Positions 4,786 to 6,299 of a stretch of 6,299 nt of DNA are shown piece after piece. How positions within the stretch are numbered: the stretch's first letter is position 1; the number at the start of each line of letters is the position of its first letter. Below the pieces are notes generated by a model. That model searched no databases and was not told the origin of the DNA. It saw only the letters and a program-made list of their open reading frames with translations. The stretch lies in contig CAIVAX010000462.1 of assembly GCA_903903935.1 (NCBI GenBank), positions 1-6,299 on the forward strand. The letters are read 5' to 3'. Source of the DNA: an uncultured Hyphomicrobiales bacterium. Its GTDB lineage: Bacteria; Pseudomonadota; Alphaproteobacteria; Rhizobiales; Beijerinckiaceae. A program made the translations under genes and the position numbers.

Positions 4786-6288
4786 ATGATTTGGCTCACA
4801 CACATATATGCGCCTTTCGCGCAGAGTAGCCGGGCGCTCATCCGCCTTGCTTTATGCGCTGGAAGCTCATTGGCTCTGACGGCTTGCGCTACGCTTGATC
4901 CCTTTGGCGGGATGAATGAGCCAAGCGCAACGTCATTGGCTGTTGTGCCTATGACCAGTGCGTTTGATAATCCCTCCTCAGCCGAACATAAACGTCTGAT
5001 TGCACAATTTGGCGGTGAATATAAATCTGCTGCGCTGGAAGATTTTCTCAATTCCATTCTCACACGCTTATCTGCTGCGGAGACACAGCCAGGCCAGAAA
5101 TATCAGGTGACCATTCTCAACACGCCGGCCGTCAATGCCTTTGCTCTGCCCTCTGGCTATCTCTATCTCACGCGCGGCTTGCTTGCCTTGGCCAATGATA
5201 GTGCGGAAGTGGCGGCTGTCATGGCGCATGAGATTGCTCATGTGACAGCGCGCCATGCTTTGGCACGGGCCGAACTGGAAAAGACGGAAGCTCTGAAATC
5301 GAAAGTGGCTTCGGCGATTCAAAGTCGGGCCCGCTCACAGGAGCTGCAGGCCAATGGTCGGCTCACTCTATCTGGCTTCTCGCGCGAACAAGAGATTGAA
5401 GCAGATCGAATGGGCGTGAGAATGATAGCTCAGGCTGGCTTTGACCCCTTTGCTGCGGCCAGATTTTTGACTTCTCTGGAGCGCTCCAGTGCCATGCGCG
5501 CCCGATTGATGGGAGGTAAAACACAAGCTTCGGTTGCCGATCTTTCAGCCAGCCATCCCTCGACCCCAGAGCGCATAGCCAAGGCCAATGATGTGGCTCG
5601 GCAAATCACAGCGCCAGGGTTTGGGGAAAGCAATCGCGAGGCCTATCTGGCTTTGCTCAATGGATTAGATTTTGGCGATAATCCGGCTGAGGGATTGGTG
5701 CGCGGGCGCCTGTTTCAGCATCCCAAACTCGGCTTTGAATTTACCGCGCCTGAGCGCTTTGTGCTGGAAAATTCAGCCAAGGCGCTTTTAGGTCTTGTTG
5801 ATGGCGGGGAACAGGCCCTGCGGCTGGATAGTGTGGCCCTGCCCGCCGATAGCGCTTTGGAGAGCTATCTGACCACGGGTTGGATCGAGGGTCTCCAAAA
5901 GGACAGTATTCAAAAACGGTTTGTGAATGGATTGGATGGAGCCATAGCGAAAGCTCGCAATGGCAATTGGGATTTTCGTATTGGCGTGATCCGTCTGGAT
6001 AGCTCGGTTTATCGGTTGATCTTTGCCGCCCATTCTCCCGCTCTCAGTGCAGATCAGCGCTTTATTGCAGCCATCGATTCCTTTCGTCGGTTGAGTGTGG
6101 AAGAGAGAGTGCGCCTTCATCCATCCCAAATTGCTATTCTCACAGCTGCCGAGGGGGACACTCTGGCCAGCCTGTCTGCCCGCATGAGCGGGGGCGACCG
6201 CTCTTTAGAAAACTTTATGATTCTCAATGGCTTAGATAAGAGCTTGGAGATCAGGACCGGGCAAAACTATAAAATTATCATTGATTGA
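4786..6288 (+). CDS. M48-family zinc metalloprotease, predicted lipoprotein with LysM-like C-terminus (BepA/YfgC-like catalytic domain)
   Basis: Protein of 500 residues. The N-terminus has a lipoprotein-type signal, RALIRLALCAGSSLALTAC (about 16-34), with lipobox LTAC and Cys34 as the lipidation site, so it is likely membrane-anchored and faces the periplasm. The peptidase domain spans about 65-275: VNAFALPSGYLYLTRGLL (116-133), zinc motif HEIAH (148-152), third ligand Glu203 in EIEAD (203-207) and SHPSTPERI (256-264), whose histidine matches the regulatory His of BepA. Instead of the TPR region of BepA there is a beta-rich region of unassigned type (about 305-440), then a LysM-like domain (about 453-500: EGDTLASLS, LNGLD, RTGQNYKIII). 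The likely role is degradation or quality control of envelope or outer-membrane proteins, possibly at the cell wall. The ATG at 4786 is the only sensible in-frame start; GGAG at 4769-4772 is 13 bases away, a long spacing. All zinc-site residues are intact. Confidence 0.93.
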   Translation: MIWLTHIYAPFAQSSRALIRLALCAGSSLALTACATLDPFGGMNEPSATSLAVVPMTSAFDNPSSAEHKRLIAQFGGEYKSAALEDFLNSILTRLSAAETQPGQKYQVTILNTPAVNAFALPSGYLYLTRGLLALANDSAEVAAVMAHEIAHVTARHALARAELEKTEALKSKVASAIQSRARSQELQANGRLTLSGFSREQEIEADRMGVRMIAQAGFDPFAAARFLTSLERSSAMRARLMGGKTQASVADLSASHPSTPERIAKANDVARQITAPGFGESNREAYLALLNGLDFGDNPAEGLVRGRLFQHPKLGFEFTAPERFVLENSAKALLGLVDGGEQALRLDSVALPADSALESYLTTGWIEGLQKDSIQKRFVNGLDGAIAKARNGNWDFRIGVIRLDSSVYRLIFAAHSPALSADQRFIAAIDSFRRLSVEERVRLHPSQIAILTAAEGDTLASLSARMSGGDRSLENFMILNGLDKSLEIRTGQNYKIIID

Positions 6289-6299
6289 TCGTATGGAAT

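Noticed and set aside
5788..6129. Reverse-strand open frame of 113 residues opposite the M48 protease gene
   Set aside because: It is inside a well-supported gene, and its product shows no recognisable domain; treated as a chance frame.
6293..6299. ATG at 6293 as the start of a following gene
   Set aside because: Only seven bases remain in the window, so nothing can be said about coding.

Overview
The window reads as chromosomal DNA from an alphaproteobacterium, probably a Hyphomicrobiales-type organism. This rests on the gene families, an fdsA-fdhD-fdsD order as in fdsGBACD operons, moderate GC, and the lipoprotein M48 protease and SNase-like family types. The taxonomy is inference. There are no insertion sequences, phage genes, CRISPR arrays or plasmid functions, and no large unexplained gap.

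Left part (1-2431, + strand): the 3' end of an operon for a soluble, NAD-linked molybdenum formate dehydrogenase. It holds the C-terminal 456 residues of the catalytic alpha subunit (fdsA), overlapped by the sulfurtransferase-type cofactor chaperone fdhD (fdsC), followed 17 bases later by the small delta subunit fdsD. Together they oxidise formate to CO2: FdsA carries the bis-MGD cofactor, while FdhD and FdsD serve cofactor maturation and assembly. The NADH-producing fdsG and fdsB genes would be expected upstream, outside the window. Two of the three gene ends carry short tandem duplications.

Middle part (2458-3826, - strand): a ferredoxin-reductase-type NAD(P)H/FAD oxidoreductase, convergent with fdsD. 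Upstream of it on the same strand is a complete tRNA-Arg(CCU) with encoded CCA. A perfect 8-bp inverted repeat sits in the 71-bp gap between them.

Right part (3891-6288, + strand): two genes for exported proteins. The first is a thermonuclease-fold protein whose catalytic residues look mostly lost, with an extra C-terminal domain that looks like an OB-fold. The second is a predicted lipoprotein zinc metalloprotease of family M48 with a LysM-like C-terminus. Both probably act in the cell envelope; there is no evidence that they share a pathway.

I found no clearly undescribed system. The most interesting points are the degenerate nuclease active site, the tandem repeats that overlap the fdhD start, and the palindrome between the tRNA and the reductase.
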